Below the pieces are notes generated by a model that had not been told where the DNA came from, ran no database searches, and saw only the letters and a program-made list of their open reading frames with translations. A stretch of 64,000 nt of DNA from JBBATK01 sp044228685 (lineage in GTDB: Bacteria > Bacteroidota > Ignavibacteria > Kapaibacteriales > NICIL-2). The stretch spans positions 186,001-250,000 of the forward strand of contig JBGAUL010000003.1 of assembly GCA_044228685.1 (NCBI GenBank). Direction: 5' to 3'. This document shows, in pieces, positions 46,797 through 56,724 of this stretch. Within the stretch, counting starts at the first letter, position 1; each line of letters starts with the position of its first letter. Made by a program: the position numbers and the translations under genes.

Positions 46797-49700
46797 TCAC
46801 TCCACCACATGGGTTACACACAAACACACAAGTTCAGCTTCGATCTTGCGATTGTCTCTGCTCGAACGGATCCGCTCTAGCTCAATTTCATAGTTGCTGC
46901 GCAATTTTTCGATTCTTCCAATTGTTGCTCTAAGTAGTTTACTTTCTTTGCGTTCATCGTTTTGCCTTCGAATCTCAAGGATCCTCAAGTTTCGCTCAAA
47001 ACGTTCTTTTGCCGTTGCCTCCTGAGAAGCAAACCGATCGTCCATTCGCGCCGTTTGAACTTCAGCGAATTCGGATTCCATATTCTGAGCAACTTCAAGT
47101 AGCTCAAACGCTCTCAGTTCTGCTTTTTTACAGTCAATTGCACTCGTTACTCCTTCCCACTCTTGACCATGCTCCAACAAGTCCCGCACAAGAAGTTCTG
47201 CTTGATCGTTAGTAAGCGAACGGTCACCGTCCAAAGACTTACCTCCATAGTGAAGATTCTGAATTGTCACTTGTGATGAAATAACTAGACTTCTCACTAT
47301 TAGCACATAGTAACCCGTCGGGATATTGCAGGCGTCCGCCAAAGCGTTTTTATTAATTGAAGCGCTGATCACCTTGAAGCCTGTATTTCGTTTTCCGTTT
47401 TCTTGAGCAAGAAATCTAATGAATGGATGATGTTGATTTATACACTCTACATTTGCTGGTGCTTCGCTGACCAACTTGTTTTCGAATAGGCAATGTGTGT
47501 CTCCATACTGCAGCAACAGGGTACTTTCATGTTGACCATGCAATTTTAGAAATTCTTGATACGCGACATGAGCTTTCGGTCCAAGCCTTATGTTAGCAAT
47601 GATTGGTTCGTCGCGCTTTCTCTCGCAGTGAGAGTCTGGAAAGCACTCCCTCAGAATTTCGTAACAGTAAAGAAGCAGATCGGAATTGCTCACCCGCCTA
47701 TGCATATGGTGTGCGGCTTCTATTTTTTGAAGAATGGAGCTACCCGCGGCAACTAGTTGAACAGCCTCGTTTTCAAGAGTCTCTTCTTGGGCTTTCTTAT
47801 TTTCAATTGCTTGTTCAGTACGATCAATAAGCAATGCCTGTTCTTCAGGAGACAAATCCTCACTCAGTAGTTTGGCAGTCATTTGTCGTATCTGCGATCC
47901 AATGAATTCTTCTAAGCCGCCAAGCGCATCTGTAAAAACCCGCAGTCGGAGCAGCAGCCGTCGATAAATGCGATCATCAATCGTATCCCGCGCGATGAAA
48001 TTCCATATCCAAATGAGTTTTGATTTTTGACCAATGCGATCCAACCTGCCCACGCGCTGCTCAATGCGCATCGGGTTCCAAGGTAAGTCATAGTTAATGA
48101 GTACCCGACAAAATTGTAAATCAATTCCTTCACTACCCATTTCCGATGTCAGCAATACTCTGATGTCTTTATTGGATTGAAATTTCTCAAGAATTGTTGT
48201 TTTAGCATTGCGCTTTTGTCCAAGTTTATGCTGAGCATCTTTGTTTACTTGAACTCCCCCGTGTAGCACGATTGTTTCAATGCCGTCATTTTGTAGCCTA
48301 ACATGAAGGTAGTCAAGAGTATCTCGGAAGTACGAAAACAGGACTATTTGATCTTGCGGGTGAGCTAGCAGAAATGGTTTTAGTTCCGAGATAAGCTTGC
48401 TGTACTTGGAATCGGAAAGAATGAACTCGTTCTTGCGCTTCAGGTACTCTCTAATCCTATCCTGTGCCAACAAATGCGATTCCATCTCACCAGCAATCCG
48501 CCTGATACGAACGTCATTGCAACTATCGTCGAGGGTTTCGGACACAAGCTGCAAGGCGCTGTTGTCCATATCAACATCTTCGCTTGCAACGGTATTTTGA
48601 CTCCAGCGAAGAAGAGTTGCAGGAATGCTGCTTGCCAGTTGGCGCTGCGGGGTTGATAATAAGAACCCCTCTGGTATATTCTTTACAAGGCTGTAGCTGC
48701 GAACTTCGGCTGTGACTAAGTCGAAGAGATCACGCTCACCGGTGGTTAGGTAAACGTCTTGGTCAACAGGTTTTCTTTCGCGCTGAAATTCTAATTCAAC
48801 TTCCCTTCGTCTTGTTCGATTCACCACCATCGAATTTAGATTACAGTAGTCAAGACGCTCACCGATTTGGGCACGGTTTTCCATGGACAATCCAACAGTC
48901 GAGCTCAATTTTTGTGCGAGATACTTGCGAAGATTTTCGATCTGCTTACTGTCGATTCCAAGCAATCTCACGCGTTCGTGCTCATAGGTGTCCAATACCG
49001 TCTCGATCTCGGAAACGGTCAACTGTTCTTGAGAAAGCACTCTTTCTCTCAATCTGATCAAAGGTCGATTCAGGTTTAGAATCTCATCGTACATGGCCTG
49101 CCATCTGTAGGTAGCAGAATCTAACAGATGGAGCATTTCAAACATGTCACCAGAGTGGAGCATTATTGGAGTCGCTGATAAAAACGCTGTATAGTCCGCA
49201 ACATCTCTCAGCGCCTTGGTTATTTTATACGTATCTGTTTCCCTATTCCGTGCTTTATGAACTTCGTCAACAATGAAAAGGTCGATTAACTTGTCTGCTT
49301 CTGTTTCTTCTTGTAGAAATTCTATCAATTCTTCGTTTGAACGAGCGGTCTCAAAGCTGGCGATTAATGCGAATGAGCGTTGTGATCGATGCTGTCTCGA
49401 TAGCCTCAGTTGATCGAGCAATTGGGAGGCAGAAACCTCAACTGTCGCAACTCCAAAACGATTAGCAAGCTCTTCAGCCCATTTGTCTCTTAAGAAAGCA
49501 GGACACAAGACTACAAGTCTTGAAGCATAAAATCTCGCACGCAGCTCGGTCCAAATCAAGCCTGCCTCAATGGTCTTTCCAAGGCCAACTTCATCTGCGA
49601 TGAGTATGCCTTTGTTTGGAGATTCGAGTAGTCTCAGTACCGGCTTAAACTGGTATGGGTAGAAGTCAGTTTTCGAGACTTCCATGCTGTAGATGAAATT

Positions 49701-49961
49701 CGAAAGGTTACCACGGAGGCGCGCACTTACTATTGCCCGACGTAAGTGTCTTAGGGGACCGAATTTGCCTTGACCTAACAGCAAGTATGGATCATCTGTA
49801 GCTGTTTCGACGTATTCAATCTGTTCCTTAAAGAACCAATCACTCGTACCGTCGTCGAACTGAATTCGAATGCGTTCTTTATTGCCGACAACTCTGGGTT
49901 CTGCTTCAGGATCTATTTCTCCGATCCGATGTGGGGCGTTTTTTAGTCTTACTTTTTTCAT
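46797..49961 (-). CDS. SNF2/RapA-type helicase
   Basis: A 1,054-residue superfamily 2 ATPase. Motif I is D-E-V-G-L-G-K-T-I-E-A-G, motif II is V-D-E-V-H (DEVH), motif III is L-S-A-T-P-I, and motif VI is Q-R-V-G-R-L-D-R-I-G-Q. The N-terminal ~60 residues form a small beta domain. Downstream of the helicase core is a long helical region with coiled coils (about 800-1040: E-A-T-A-K-E-R-F-E-R-N-L-R). The domain layout resembles RapA and the SNF2 proteins of defence islands. By family it translocates on duplex DNA. It is first in the operon with the Hsp70-fold ATPase. Confidence 0.92.
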   Translation of the reverse strand: MKKVRLKNAPHRIGEIDPEAEPRVVGNKERIRIQFDDGTSDWFFKEQIEYVETATDDPYLLLGQGKFGPLRHLRRAIVSARLRGNLSNFIYSMEVSKTDFYPYQFKPVLRLLESPNKGILIADEVGLGKTIEAGLIWTELRARFYASRLVVLCPAFLRDKWAEELANRFGVATVEVSASQLLDQLRLSRQHRSQRSFALIASFETARSNEELIEFLQEETEADKLIDLFIVDEVHKARNRETDTYKITKALRDVADYTAFLSATPIMLHSGDMFEMLHLLDSATYRWQAMYDEILNLNRPLIRLRERVLSQEQLTVSEIETVLDTYEHERVRLLGIDSKQIENLRKYLAQKLSSTVGLSMENRAQIGERLDYCNLNSMVVNRTRRREVELEFQRERKPVDQDVYLTTGERDLFDLVTAEVRSYSLVKNIPEGFLLSTPQRQLASSIPATLLRWSQNTVASEDVDMDNSALQLVSETLDDSCNDVRIRRIAGEMESHLLAQDRIREYLKRKNEFILSDSKYSKLISELKPFLLAHPQDQIVLFSYFRDTLDYLHVRLQNDGIETIVLHGGVQVNKDAQHKLGQKRNAKTTILEKFQSNKDIRVLLTSEMGSEGIDLQFCRVLINYDLPWNPMRIEQRVGRLDRIGQKSKLIWIWNFIARDTIDDRIYRRLLLRLRVFTDALGGLEEFIGSQIRQMTAKLLSEDLSPEEQALLIDRTEQAIENKKAQEETLENEAVQLVAAGSSILQKIEAAHHMHRRVSNSDLLLYCYEILRECFPDSHCERKRDEPIIANIRLGPKAHVAYQEFLKLHGQHESTLLLQYGDTHCLFENKLVSEAPANVECINQHHPFIRFLAQENGKRNTGFKVISASINKNALADACNIPTGYYVLIVRSLVISSQVTIQNLHYGGKSLDGDRSLTNDQAELLVRDLLEHGQEWEGVTSAIDCKKAELRAFELLEVAQNMESEFAEVQTARMDDRFASQEATAKERFERNLRILEIRRQNDERKESKLLRATIGRIEKLRSNYEIELERIRSSRDNRKIEAELVCLCVTHVVE

Positions 49962-50146
49962 TTGGATGGCAATAATTGATGAACGGCTGTAGAAGAAAAG
50001 AACAATGTATTCTCTATCGTGGAAAGCGAAACGTGTCTTACTGTACTACGCCGTAAAACGCCGACGAAACCGTTTAGCCCAAGTTTCAGTTTATTCGGGT
50101 GCGAAGCTTACAGATGCAGTGTTTTTCAATTCTCCTTAATAATGTA

Positions 50147-50701
50147 TCACGGCTTGAAGACACCGACACCAGCCCTCTGAACATAGTTGTCGTCCTCAAC
50201 TGTGTAGTAATTGTTTCCTTCAATGTCGCAGTACTCAATTACTATTCTATTAGGAGAACCGGTCGGGATTTTGTCACTCAACACAAATGCAATAAGTACT
50301 GAACTACTATTTCGCCATCCCCAGCTGATTTGCAGTAAAGTGTCTAAAGAAGCGGTAGTTATATCTGTAAAAAACACGAGCTGGTGTTCGAAACCATCTA
50401 TAATAACCGAACCTCGGATGTTTGTTGCAATGTTTTTTTCAATTGAGAAGAACAGCTGGCTCGCCCCGTTCAGCGCACTTTTATCGTCGCCTTTTGATTG
50501 CATGAGGAAAATGATACTAGACCATTTCGGCTTATCTCCACTTCTCAAAATCACAGGCCGAAGGTTCGTCAATTGAGATTGAATTCGGATTCGTCTTGTT
50601 TCCCAAGTGTACCAAATCAGGACAACCAAAGTAGTTGTGACGGCAAGGAGATTCCAAAACGCTAAATCCGAGAAGAGTGAGGTCCAGGTACTAGTGCACA
50701 T
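50147..50701 (-). CDS. Membrane-anchored hypothetical protein
   Basis: A 184-residue protein. One N-terminal membrane helix (about 13-30: L-A-F-W-N-L-L-A-V-T-T-T-L-V-V-L-I-W) is followed by a basic stretch (E-T-R-R-I-R-I-Q-S) and a ~140-residue beta-rich domain predicted to be cytoplasmic. I know no family. It lies between the helicase operon and the RM operon and could be an effector or accessory of either, but there is no overlap to support this. Confidence 0.6.
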   Translation of the reverse strand: MCTSTWTSLFSDLAFWNLLAVTTTLVVLIWYTWETRRIRIQSQLTNLRPVILRSGDKPKWSSIIFLMQSKGDDKSALNGASQLFFSIEKNIATNIRGSVIIDGFEHQLVFFTDITTASLDTLLQISWGWRNSSSVLIAFVLSDKIPTGSPNRIVIEYCDIEGNNYYTVEDDNYVQRAGVGVFKP

Positions 50702-50832
50702 ATGCCTTGCTATTGAATATGATAAATATCGTCAAATAATTTACACCGTTCTTGAGTTAAACAAAGAAGTGATTTGCAAGTACTATGCATCAATCAAAAT
50801 CTATGGAGCCTTGCTTGTCTTGTCCCTAAGCT

Positions 50833-51528
50833 TCACGCCAGCAACCTCTCCAACTTCATCTTCCACTTCTCCCAATCTGGCATTTCTTTGGTCTGCAGGT
50901 CGATGAATTTCTGAGTATGGTCTCGGTGCACTAAGTGACACAGCTCATGGGTGATGACGTACTCGATGCAACCCTTTGGCGCTCTTATCAATTCCGGGTT
51001 CAGGATGATCTTGCCTTTGGGAGTGCAACTGCCCCAGCGAGAAGGCATCGCTCTGACTATCAACGATGTTGGTGTGACTTTGTGCCGCCGAAAACGCTCG
51101 ATGAGCGGCGTCGCAATTGACTGAAACTTAGTTCTTGCGTTTCTCAGATACCAATCAGTCAGCAATTTCTTAACTCTTGCTTTATCAGGCGTCGCAACTT
51201 CAATAAACTTTCCACGCAGCTTCACTGATTCGACCTGATTCTTTTCAATTTTTAATCTGTATTGTCTGCCAAGGTACAGATGAGTCTCGCCGCTGACGTA
51301 CTTTCTTGAAGGTGTTTTTGGTTGAAATGAAAGAAAGAAGCTCTGCTGCCGGACTATCCATTCTGCTTTCTTTCTGACCTTCTCTTTGACCTTTTCCATT
51401 GACGTGTCGTGAGGCGCCGTCACCAGGATGTGTAGCGACGGGGTTACAGTGATGCCTAACGATTTTCTGTCAGAATAACTCAGACGAAAATCAATTTGCG
51501 TAGAGCCGAATTGAATGCTCTCTCTCAC
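50833..51528 (-). CDS. Zinc metallopeptidase (YgjP/M48-like) of the RM operon
   Basis: A 231-residue protein of the YgjP/WLM family. The zinc motif H-E-L-C-H (H-E-x-x-H) and the later H-R-D-H-T-Q-K-F are visible, along with the family's R-W-G-S-C-T segment. The start is the GTG at 51528, sharing GTGA with the hsdR stop (51525-51527), which points to translational coupling; a GTG 33 bp upstream is possible but inside hsdR. Such metallopeptidases often close type I RM operons, but their role there is not established. Confidence 0.88.
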   Translation of the reverse strand: MRESIQFGSTQIDFRLSYSDRKSLGITVTPSLHILVTAPHDTSMEKVKEKVRKKAEWIVRQQSFFLSFQPKTPSRKYVSGETHLYLGRQYRLKIEKNQVESVKLRGKFIEVATPDKARVKKLLTDWYLRNARTKFQSIATPLIERFRRHKVTPTSLIVRAMPSRWGSCTPKGKIILNPELIRAPKGCIEYVITHELCHLVHRDHTQKFIDLQTKEMPDWEKWKMKLERLLA

Positions 51529-54500
51529 GACTTGTATCGGATTTTTGCAACATCTATACACTTGCTTGCAAGCTCGTCCATTTCACCAAATGACAAATCG
51601 ACTTTGTACTTGTCCCGTATCTCATCGATGAGATAGTCTCCGATATCAATGAGAAGCTTGCCTGTGATGTTTGACTTGTCCGGCCAGTCTACTATCGACC
51701 GACCGCCATCCAAGACCGCAGTCCGAATCAACTCATCAATGCGCAGTGCGGCGTGTGTTGAGACTTCAGTTCTGACAGCATCATCTGCAATTTTTTCATT
51801 TAATGCCTCAACACTTAAACCAAAAAACGCCTTTGCAACATCTCTATCTTTCAGTGCATCTGGAATATCAGTGTCTGTGTGAGCTAAGACGCTACCCATT
51901 ATGTCCTGAGTCTTGTTCAGGTACTCAACTTCATTAATCCGCTTTGCTTCATAATCAGCAATAGCGTCCTTCAACATTTGCGAGAACTTTTTGTAGAAGG
52001 CTGGGTCTTCACCCATTTTCTCTGAAATGTGCTTCGCTGTCCTGCTTGCAATCTTATCAGCTTTGGCAGCGGTCCCTATCGTAGCTTCGACTTCCTCGCG
52101 GAATTTGTCTTTATCGAATATGTTGACCAAGTTCGTTATAACTTCAACTTTCTCCGACGTAATGTGTGTGTCAATCAGCTTCTGTATCTGCCCTTCGTAT
52201 TGTTTGAAGTTGATCGTGTCAGAATAACGCTCTACCACCGCAGAGCGAAGTCTCAGGAACATTGCTAGATCATCTGTGTATCGCTTGACAGTGTTGTCAT
52301 CGGTGTCCTTGTGGAATTGAATCGAAGACAGTGCGAGTTTCAAGCTCTTGGCAAAGACTGAAAGTTTATCGTAAAACACAACCCTGACTGCTTCATCGCG
52401 CAATATCAATTGGTATGCTTCAGCATCGCGCCTGTTTGCAACCGTCTTGAAGATGTCCCACAGTTCTGAGTGTTTCTGTGGTAGCTTCTTCACTTCCTCT
52501 GTGATGTTGGTCAGCGTTCCTTCCAGATCATCATCATCGAACTCCGAAAGTGAAGAATATAATTCCAGTGCGTCATCCAGACTCTCTATCACGCCATAGT
52601 AGTCGATGATGTAACCGAATTCTTTGTCCGGGTAAATACGATTTACACGTGCAATGGCTTGCAGAAGTTTGTGACCCTGCAATTTTCGCGTGAGGTACAA
52701 AACAGTATTCTTAGGTGCATCAAAACCGGTCAGGAGTTTGTCGACGACAATAATGATTTCCGGTGTATCCGAATTCTTGAAGCGATTGATGATAGTCTTC
52801 TCGTATGCTTTGGCACTTCCGTGCTCATCCATCATGCGTTTCCAGAAACGATTTTCTCTATCCGTGGATTTCTCAAACGCACTCTCCTCACCTTCACGTT
52901 CATCCAACGATGAGATCAATACTTCGCTGCTTACAATACCGATTTCGTCTAGAAACTCTTTGTACCTGATCGCGTTAGCCTTCCTGTCGCAAACAAGTTG
53001 TGCTTTGAACGGAGTGCCTTGCCAATTGTCCCGGAAGTGCAGACTTATGTCCCATGAGATCGCATAGATTTTTTGTTCCGCACCGTTTAACTGATCCGCC
53101 TGACTGAACTTCCTTTTCAGATCGGCTTTTTGATAGTCCGTCAGCGGCTCCGACACCATTGCGAAGAAAGTATCAATCGGATTTTCGTTGACTGTCTGCT
53201 TTGCGACTCGTCCTTCATACAGAAGCGGGACAACGGCTTTGTCTTTCACTGCTTGGTCAACAGTATAAGCGTCAATGACGCCGCCAAATTTTACGGCTGT
53301 GCTTTTATCCTTTTTGAAGAGCGGGGTGCCAGTCAGGGCAATGTAGCAAGCGTTAGGCATTGCTTTTTGCATGTCGATATTGAAGATGCCGTGCTGAGTC
53401 CGGTGACCTTCATCCACCAAAACAAAAATGTCGCGACTGACCAGGGGTTTTCTCATTTTCTTCATCGCTGCAACGAACTTGTTGATGACAGTCGTGACCA
53501 CTGCATCACTCTTGCTCTCCAACAGCTCAACAAGGCGCTGACCAGTCGTTGCATTCTCAGCATACTTTCCGCACTTACGGAATGTCTCGGTGATTTGCCT
53601 GTCCAAATCGGTTCGGTCTGTTACCAAGACTATTTTGGGATTTGGAATTGATTTATCCATGGCGATTGCTTGCGCGAGCAGCACCATCGTGAGCGACTTG
53701 CCACTGCCTTGCGTATGCCATATCACACCACCTTGCCGTCTTGCTGATTTCAGAGCCGTTCCATCTCCAAAAGAGCGTGTGGAAGTTATACGCTGCATTG
53801 TTTTCTTGATGACAAAGTACTGCTGGTATCGCGCAATCTTTTTTTCGCCCTCATCAAAGAGAATGAAATTGAAAACGATGTCCATGAGTCGTGCAGGTCT
53901 GCACAGACCATAGATGTATTCGTCTTGAACTGTCGGAAGTATGTTTTCTTTCTCTAACTCATCAAAGTATTTTCGGACATACTTGAACCGTTCGCTAAAT
54001 AGTTTATCCTTTTGTTCATTTGACAATGCTTGGTTCTTGAGAATCGATAAATTCCCCCCATTGTCGACCGTCAAATGTTCACTGTCGACACCTTTATCCT
54101 CACTGGCAATTGTCAACTTTCCGTTATCAACTGATTTCTCTATCCATTTAGCCCAGAACTTTTCAGGAGTACCGTTCGTTGCGTACGACGCTTCTTGTGT
54201 GGCTACGCTCATGATGAGCTGAGCATAAACGTATAGAGAACGTATACCATCTTCCTGTTGATTGCGCAAATGCTGACTGATTGCCTGAGCCAGCGGTGCC
54301 TTCATGTCCGGTCGCTTGCATTCAATGATGCAAAACGGTATGCCATTCACGAACAGCACGAGATCAGGTCGGTAATGTTCTTTGCTGCTGCTTCGCATAA
54401 CACTGTACTCTTCCGTAACGTGAAAGACATTGTTCTCAATGTTCTTCCAATCGATGTATTGCAGTGTAAAACTCTTCTTGTCACCGTCAACGCTCTGCTC

Positions 54501-54824
54501 CAACGCTTTTCCCAACGTCAGGAGATTGTACGCCATATTACACGCTGCAATGTAGCCATCGTTCATTGGCATTTCTTTCAGCGCCAGTATTCCTGCTTCA
54601 ATGTTTGCATCGCTGAACAATGAGGTCTTGTGTGAGCTGACCCTGACACTATTGATCTCCTTCAACTGCCTGCGCAGGACGTCTTCGAGAATCACATTTG
54701 AAGTTTTACCGGCTCGCAAACGCAATGCTTCATCGGGGCTGAGGTAGGAATAGCCCAACTTTTGCAATAGTTGTAAGGCAGGAATTTGAGAAATGTGGTC
54801 TTCTTTGAAGCTGGGGGTGTTCAT
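51525..54824 (-). CDS. hsdR: Type I restriction enzyme R subunit
   Basis: The 1,099-residue motor and nuclease subunit of the RM system. The N-terminal nuclease core has R-P-D-L-V-L-F-V-N and I-I-E-C-K-R (PD-D/E-x-K) around residues 150-175. Translocase motifs follow: Walker A W-H-T-Q-G-S-G-K-S-L, the DEAD-like box V-L-V-D-E-G-H-R-T-Q, L-T-G-T-P-L, and A-R-V-N-R motif VI. The C-terminal helical domain docks to the methylase. It starts 4 bp after the OLD-family gene stop and overlaps the metallopeptidase start. All catalytic motifs appear intact. Confidence 0.97.
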   Translation of the reverse strand: MNTPSFKEDHISQIPALQLLQKLGYSYLSPDEALRLRAGKTSNVILEDVLRRQLKEINSVRVSSHKTSLFSDANIEAGILALKEMPMNDGYIAACNMAYNLLTLGKALEQSVDGDKKSFTLQYIDWKNIENNVFHVTEEYSVMRSSSKEHYRPDLVLFVNGIPFCIIECKRPDMKAPLAQAISQHLRNQQEDGIRSLYVYAQLIMSVATQEASYATNGTPEKFWAKWIEKSVDNGKLTIASEDKGVDSEHLTVDNGGNLSILKNQALSNEQKDKLFSERFKYVRKYFDELEKENILPTVQDEYIYGLCRPARLMDIVFNFILFDEGEKKIARYQQYFVIKKTMQRITSTRSFGDGTALKSARRQGGVIWHTQGSGKSLTMVLLAQAIAMDKSIPNPKIVLVTDRTDLDRQITETFRKCGKYAENATTGQRLVELLESKSDAVVTTVINKFVAAMKKMRKPLVSRDIFVLVDEGHRTQHGIFNIDMQKAMPNACYIALTGTPLFKKDKSTAVKFGGVIDAYTVDQAVKDKAVVPLLYEGRVAKQTVNENPIDTFFAMVSEPLTDYQKADLKRKFSQADQLNGAEQKIYAISWDISLHFRDNWQGTPFKAQLVCDRKANAIRYKEFLDEIGIVSSEVLISSLDEREGEESAFEKSTDRENRFWKRMMDEHGSAKAYEKTIINRFKNSDTPEIIIVVDKLLTGFDAPKNTVLYLTRKLQGHKLLQAIARVNRIYPDKEFGYIIDYYGVIESLDDALELYSSLSEFDDDDLEGTLTNITEEVKKLPQKHSELWDIFKTVANRRDAEAYQLILRDEAVRVVFYDKLSVFAKSLKLALSSIQFHKDTDDNTVKRYTDDLAMFLRLRSAVVERYSDTINFKQYEGQIQKLIDTHITSEKVEVITNLVNIFDKDKFREEVEATIGTAAKADKIASRTAKHISEKMGEDPAFYKKFSQMLKDAIADYEAKRINEVEYLNKTQDIMGSVLAHTDTDIPDALKDRDVAKAFFGLSVEALNEKIADDAVRTEVSTHAALRIDELIRTAVLDGGRSIVDWPDKSNITGKLLIDIGDYLIDEIRDKYKVDLSFGEMDELASKCIDVAKIRYKS

Positions 54825-54828
54825 TTGC

Positions 54829-56724
54829 CTATTCAGTAAACTGCTTAATTGCTTTTAACCATAGACAAATCTCATCATATCCACCTCTTTCTTTTATCCT
54901 CTCTACAGTCATTCGCTCAACTGCTTTTGTATTAAGAACAGTCTTCTTTTTGTTAGCTAAGTCCTTTTGTTTATCTAGATCCATTGCCGCCCAATCTCCA
55001 CCGGTTGCACATACAATTTTTTCTGCGACAACCAGAGGAACATCTTGCGTATCCTCAATCGGATTCAACGCAAGACCAGTAAACCCAGATTCAGCATAAG
55101 CTTCTAGAATAGCCTCATGATGTAAATAGTTTTCTATTTCCGTCTTTTCTGTGTTAAAAGCAACTTTATTTGTATTAGACTGCGCATTTATTCTTGCCAC
55201 AGCGGTTTTATATTCGGGCACATCACTGTCGTAAATATGAACCTCGCACTTCCCTAAGCCCTCAAGGTGCTTTTGTTCCAAGTAATGTTTCAACGCAGAA
55301 CCTCCCGTGATAACATAAGCTACTTCTTTTGATGTCATTAGATTTACGACTTCAGGATCTGTTGCATTTATAATACTACTATATCGCTTTATAGCGCTGA
55401 CATCATTATTTCCCTCAACATAGACTAATACTCGTACTCTGTCCGCCGGATTAGGTAATATCCCAAGAGTCTTTATGATCTTCTCAATCACCAACTCATT
55501 TTCTGTACCATCTGTGATGTTGTGCCCGTACTCAATGGCAACGCTGTTGTCTTCACTTAACGATATGTGTCTCAAAGACTTGATAGGTATCTCTCTTACC
55601 AAATTTGCGCTATGAGTGCTAAACAACACTTGAACGTTGGCTTGTTCACTTAGTCGAATGAGTGCATCTATCAGCATCAATTGATAATTGGGATGTTGCG
55701 ACGTCTCAGGCTCTTCAATGGCATAGATTATCGCGGGTGCATTGTCTTCGACTTTACGTTTTTCTGCCTGTGCCTGAAAGAAACTCAGTAGTACCAACCG
55801 ACGAATACCACTTCCTCGCTTATTAAGTGGTATATCATTTTCATTCAATAGAGTCAGATCAAATATTTTACCGTAGGACGGAGACTTTGAAAAATCAGAT
55901 TTCAAACGCTCGGAAATCGCTTCATCATACTCTTTAAGTTTTTCAATTGTTCTATCGGCCACCTCAGTAGAAGCTGCCTTCACTTTGATCTCCACTTGTT
56001 CAAGCAAGGCCTGAATTTCTGGTAATGCTAATGCCTCACTAATAGCTATCTTCATGGGATCTTGAATGTCTGAATCTTTGTCATCGAGTGTCTTATCTAC
56101 TTTGAAAAGAGAGAATATTGGAAGTAACTTTTTTAACGAGCTCCATATCGCTTTTAAATTGTCCTCACTATCTACATTGCCATCAACTTTGAGTTCGATT
56201 TGCGATCGGTCACCTCCAACGAATTCACGAATCTTTTGCCTTATGGGAGGATTCTTTGTTTTGCTTACTCCTGTCAAATCCACACCTAATTCATCCGCAT
56301 AGCTCTTGAGTCTAGTATTTTTCATACTCAAAAGATTCTTCATTCTCTCGTCAACAGGATAATTTGCAACCAGGTATACGGCAGACGTTTTCTTTGTAGC
56401 AAACGTGAAAACTTTTTTTACTTGTAATTGATCGTCGGCATCTAAGATTCCTTCATCCCTTGGAGAAGTTGGAATGCTTGTGTCTAAGACTATTTCCGTG
56501 GGAACATTTTCGAAATAACAAGTCAATTCTATGGAATTACCATCGGCATTGTTTGATAGGTCACTTTGATCGGCTTTATCGTTGAAAAAACAATCCAGCG
56601 CTTCAAGAATTGTCGATTTACCGACGTCGTTCTTGCCGATAATCGCGGTTAAGTCATCTATCATAAAGTCCGTCTCCGCCTGATAGCAGCGAAAGTTCTT
56701 GAGTTTAAGTTTTATTAGTCTCAC
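54829..56724 (-). CDS. OLD-family ATPase with TOPRIM nuclease domain, inside RM operon
   Basis: A 631-residue protein. The ABC-type ATPase has N-terminal F-R-C-Y, Walker A G-K-N-D-V-G-K-S-T near residue 30, and the D-loop region A-I-E-E-P-E-T-S-Q-H-P. The TOPRIM domain begins near residue 455 with V-L-V-Y-V-E-G-N-N-D-V. The start is the GTG at 56724: it shares GTGA with the hsdS stop and has AAGGAG just upstream, while the in-frame ATG at 56769 lies inside hsdS. OLD nucleases such as P2 Old act in phage exclusion. Being inserted between hsdS and hsdR suggests joint use with the RM complex. Confidence 0.9.
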   Translation of the reverse strand: MRLIKLKLKNFRCYQAETDFMIDDLTAIIGKNDVGKSTILEALDCFFNDKADQSDLSNNADGNSIELTCYFENVPTEIVLDTSIPTSPRDEGILDADDQLQVKKVFTFATKKTSAVYLVANYPVDERMKNLLSMKNTRLKSYADELGVDLTGVSKTKNPPIRQKIREFVGGDRSQIELKVDGNVDSEDNLKAIWSSLKKLLPIFSLFKVDKTLDDKDSDIQDPMKIAISEALALPEIQALLEQVEIKVKAASTEVADRTIEKLKEYDEAISERLKSDFSKSPSYGKIFDLTLLNENDIPLNKRGSGIRRLVLLSFFQAQAEKRKVEDNAPAIIYAIEEPETSQHPNYQLMLIDALIRLSEQANVQVLFSTHSANLVREIPIKSLRHISLSEDNSVAIEYGHNITDGTENELVIEKIIKTLGILPNPADRVRVLVYVEGNNDVSAIKRYSSIINATDPEVVNLMTSKEVAYVITGGSALKHYLEQKHLEGLGKCEVHIYDSDVPEYKTAVARINAQSNTNKVAFNTEKTEIENYLHHEAILEAYAESGFTGLALNPIEDTQDVPLVVAEKIVCATGGDWAAMDLDKQKDLANKKKTVLNTKAVERMTVERIKERGGYDEICLWLKAIKQFTE

